The notes beneath the pieces are model-generated. The model had not been told where the DNA came from. It saw nothing but the letters and a program-made list of their open reading frames with translations, and did no database searches. The position numbers and the translations under genes were made by a program. A stretch of DNA of 64,000 bases from Pseudomonas wuhanensis (lineage in GTDB: Bacteria; Pseudomonadota; Gammaproteobacteria; Pseudomonadales; Pseudomonadaceae): the NCBI RefSeq assembly GCF_030687395.1, contig NZ_CP117430.1, forward strand, positions 2,666,001 through 2,730,000. Reading direction: 5' to 3'. Below, one piece after another: positions 62,260-64,000 of this stretch (its first letter is position 1; the number at the start of each line of letters is the position of its first letter).

Positions 62260-63837
62260 ATGGGGCATCCGTTCGTCAAAGATCGTATTGAAAGCACCCG
62301 GCTCGCCGCGCCTTGGGTGCCCGGGCAGATTGAGTCGAAACTCAAGGTTCGATACGCAGTCTCCCTACTTGTTGCGGTGTGCCTGTCCATGACGGCCATT
62401 GTGATCGGGGAAGGCTGGAACGCGCGGCAGTATCATTTGCGCGGCAGCGAAGTGGAGATGTCCAACCTGGCGCAAACCCTGGCCTCGCAGGCGCGAGCAT
62501 CGATCAAACAGGCCGACACGCTGCTGTTTGCCGTGGTGGACCGCCTTGAAAACGACGGTATGGAGCCAGCGAGAATTCCCAGGCTGCAAAGTTTGCTCCA
62601 CGCCCAGCGCGGTGAACTGGCGCAGATCCATGGGCTGTTCGTTTTCGACGAAGAAGGACGCTGGCTTGCCAACTCCAATAACGCTGTGTTGCCCAATGCC
62701 AATAACTCCGACCGTGAATATTTCATCTACCACCGTGATCATCCCGACCGCGGCCCTCATATCGGTCCATCGATAAGAAGTCGCTCGACCGGTGAGTGGG
62801 TCATGACCGTGTCACGCAGGATCAATCACGCCGATGGGCGGTTTGCCGGCGTGGTGGCGGCTTCGATCTATCTCAAACATTTCCTGGACTTGTACAACAG
62901 CATCGACATGGGCAATAACGGGGTGGTCAATCTGATCGCCGATAACGCCACCATCGTCGTTCGCCGCCCGTTCAAGGAAACCGATATCGGCACCAGCATC
63001 GCCAAGGGGCCGCTGTTTACCCAGTTGTTGCCCAAGGGCGATTTCGGTACGGCAATCGTCAAATCCTACGTGGACGGGGTGGAGCGGGTGGTGGGGTTTC
63101 GGCGGGTCGAGGGTTATCCGCTTATCGTTTTTACCGCGCTCGACAAGGAAGAAGTCCTGGCCAGCTGGCGGCAGGAGGCAATGCTCAGTGCGGGCATCGT
63201 CTCATTGCTGCTGGGGTTTCTGGGCGTTCTCGGCTATCGCCTGATCCGTGTCATGAAGCAGCAGAATCATATTCAGAACGAATTGCTGGAGGCTCAGGAA
63301 AAACTCATTGAGGTCAACCACAGCCTCAAATTGCTGGCTCTGGAGGATGCACTGACCGGGCTTTCCAACCGGCGTCAATTCGACCTGTTCATCCTGGCGG
63401 AAATGGGCCGTGCCAGACGTACCCACACCAGCCTTGCGTTGCTGATGATCGATGTCGATCATTTCAAGAGTTTCAATGATCACTACGGTCATTTGGCGGG
63501 CGATGAGTGTTTGCGCAAGATCAGCACCATCATCACCGACAACATCCAGCGCCCCGGCGATCTCGCTGCCCGCTTCGGTGGTGAGGAGTTTACGGTGGTG
63601 CTGCCCGGCACCGATTATGTGGGGGCGTTTTTGGTGGCGGAAAAGATCCGTCGCGCGGTTCAGCAAATGGACATCAAGCATAGTGGCAGCCCCGAAGGCC
63701 TCGTCACGGTCAGCCTGGGGGTCTGTGCCTACAACCAGACGGCGCAGAGCGAGCCCGAAGATTTGATCGGCGCAGCAGACAAGGCGCTGTATGTGGCCAA
63801 GGCCAGTGGCCGGAACATGAGCGTCATTGCCAACTGA
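62260..63837 (+). CDS. membrane diguanylate cyclase with Cache sensor
   Basis: A 525-residue protein. A first transmembrane helix lies near residues 30-52, a periplasmic dCache/PDC-type sensor spans about 55-310 (SNLAQTLASQARASIKQADT, then RGPHIGPSIRSRSTGEWVMT and a second PAS-like half), and the second helix lies near 312-330. The C-terminal GGDEF domain (about 365-520) has the active GGEEF in AARFGGEEFTVVLPG and an inhibitory I-site RPGD exactly five residues upstream. It should make c-di-GMP from GTP with product inhibition. The ATG follows AGGGAGCG. The signal is unknown. Confidence 0.9.
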   Translation: MGHPFVKDRIESTRLAAPWVPGQIESKLKVRYAVSLLVAVCLSMTAIVIGEGWNARQYHLRGSEVEMSNLAQTLASQARASIKQADTLLFAVVDRLENDGMEPARIPRLQSLLHAQRGELAQIHGLFVFDEEGRWLANSNNAVLPNANNSDREYFIYHRDHPDRGPHIGPSIRSRSTGEWVMTVSRRINHADGRFAGVVAASIYLKHFLDLYNSIDMGNNGVVNLIADNATIVVRRPFKETDIGTSIAKGPLFTQLLPKGDFGTAIVKSYVDGVERVVGFRRVEGYPLIVFTALDKEEVLASWRQEAMLSAGIVSLLLGFLGVLGYRLIRVMKQQNHIQNELLEAQEKLIEVNHSLKLLALEDALTGLSNRRQFDLFILAEMGRARRTHTSLALLMIDVDHFKSFNDHYGHLAGDECLRKISTIITDNIQRPGDLAARFGGEEFTVVLPGTDYVGAFLVAEKIRRAVQQMDIKHSGSPEGLVTVSLGVCAYNQTAQSEPEDLIGAADKALYVAKASGRNMSVIAN

Positions 63838-63852
63838 ACTCAACCAGACCGG

Positions 63853-64000
63853 TTACTGCCCTGAACGAGTCGGGTGCCGCAATCTCCATAACCGGATCAG
63901 TCGCAGGTAGATCAGCACGTTGATCGCCAGTACCACGCTGCCCAGCCCCAACTGAATCGTGGGTGTCAGCCCGGCCGGATAAATAATCGGCCACACGTAA
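63853..64000 (-). CDS. C-terminal end of a membrane protein (cut by the window edge)
   Basis: The reverse strand gives 48 codons before a TAA at 63853. They encode a hydrophobic helix (LTPTIQLGLGSVVLAINVLI) followed by a basic tail (RLIRLWRLRHPTRSGQ). The start lies outside the window. The family was not recognised. Confidence 0.5.
   Translation of the reverse strand, partial: YVWPIIYPAGLTPTIQLGLGSVVLAINVLIYLRLIRLWRLRHPTRSGQ

Overview
The window looks like the chromosome of a Pseudomonas of the fluorescens group. The evidence is GC-rich coding sequence with typical Shine-Dalgarno sites, many REP/BIME palindromes of the GTGGGAGCGGGCTTGCCCGCGA type between genes, and families common in this genus (DUF2388, DUF6124, SfnB, a six-gene Mrp antiporter operon, RpiR-controlled inositol catabolism). 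No rRNA, tRNA, CRISPR or prophage was seen. All assignments rest on reading the sequence; no database search was run.

Layout. 0-5 kb: an RNA-methyltransferase-like enzyme, an orphan receiver domain, a HAD phosphatase, an isoprenylcysteine-methyltransferase-like membrane enzyme, a PLP dehydratase and a DUF2388 protein. 5-8.2 kb: the Mg2+ P-type ATPase MgtA, preceded by a 43-codon reading frame and a 98-residue protein on the same strand. 8.7-12.7 kb: an FAD oxidoreductase, a DinB-like protein and a two-component system. 12.9-14.6 kb: a membrane protein behind a good sigma-54-type promoter, a 23-residue hydrophobic peptide, a terminator and a second membrane protein. 14.8-16.5 kb: a glutathione transferase and the RpiR-type regulator IolR.

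16.7-32.3 kb: a complete myo-inositol system. It holds iolC (kinase-aldolase fusion), iolE, iolB, iolA/mmsA, iolI, iolD, iolG, iolH, a second dehydrogenase and a three-gene ABC importer. Possible IolR operators of the GGAA-N6-TTCC type lie before iolC and before the importer genes.

32.6-38.9 kb: a DksA-like protein lacking zinc-finger cysteines, a cytoplasmic-type chemoreceptor, several small conserved-looking proteins, a glycine-betaine/choline-type binding protein and a DUF3995 membrane protein. 39-45 kb: the Mrp Na+/H+ antiporter operon (mrpA-B fusion, C, D, E, F, G). 45.3-46.9 kb: a DMT exporter divergent from an XRE-cupin regulator, with a 20-bp palindrome between them.

47-59 kb: a co-directional cluster that looks like organosulfur scavenging. 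It starts with a sigma-54-type promoter, then sfnB, a half-size acyl-CoA-dehydrogenase-like protein and an FMN monooxygenase. An IS4-type element has landed in a REP here. After it come a truncated AMP-ligase-like protein, a complete Liv-type ABC importer and an FAD/NAD(P)-binding protein. 59-64 kb: a DUF6124 gene with a long, structured leader that could switch access to its ribosome binding site, the nucleotide nucleosidase PpnN, a DUF3087 protein, a membrane diguanylate cyclase and the end of a membrane protein cut by the window edge.
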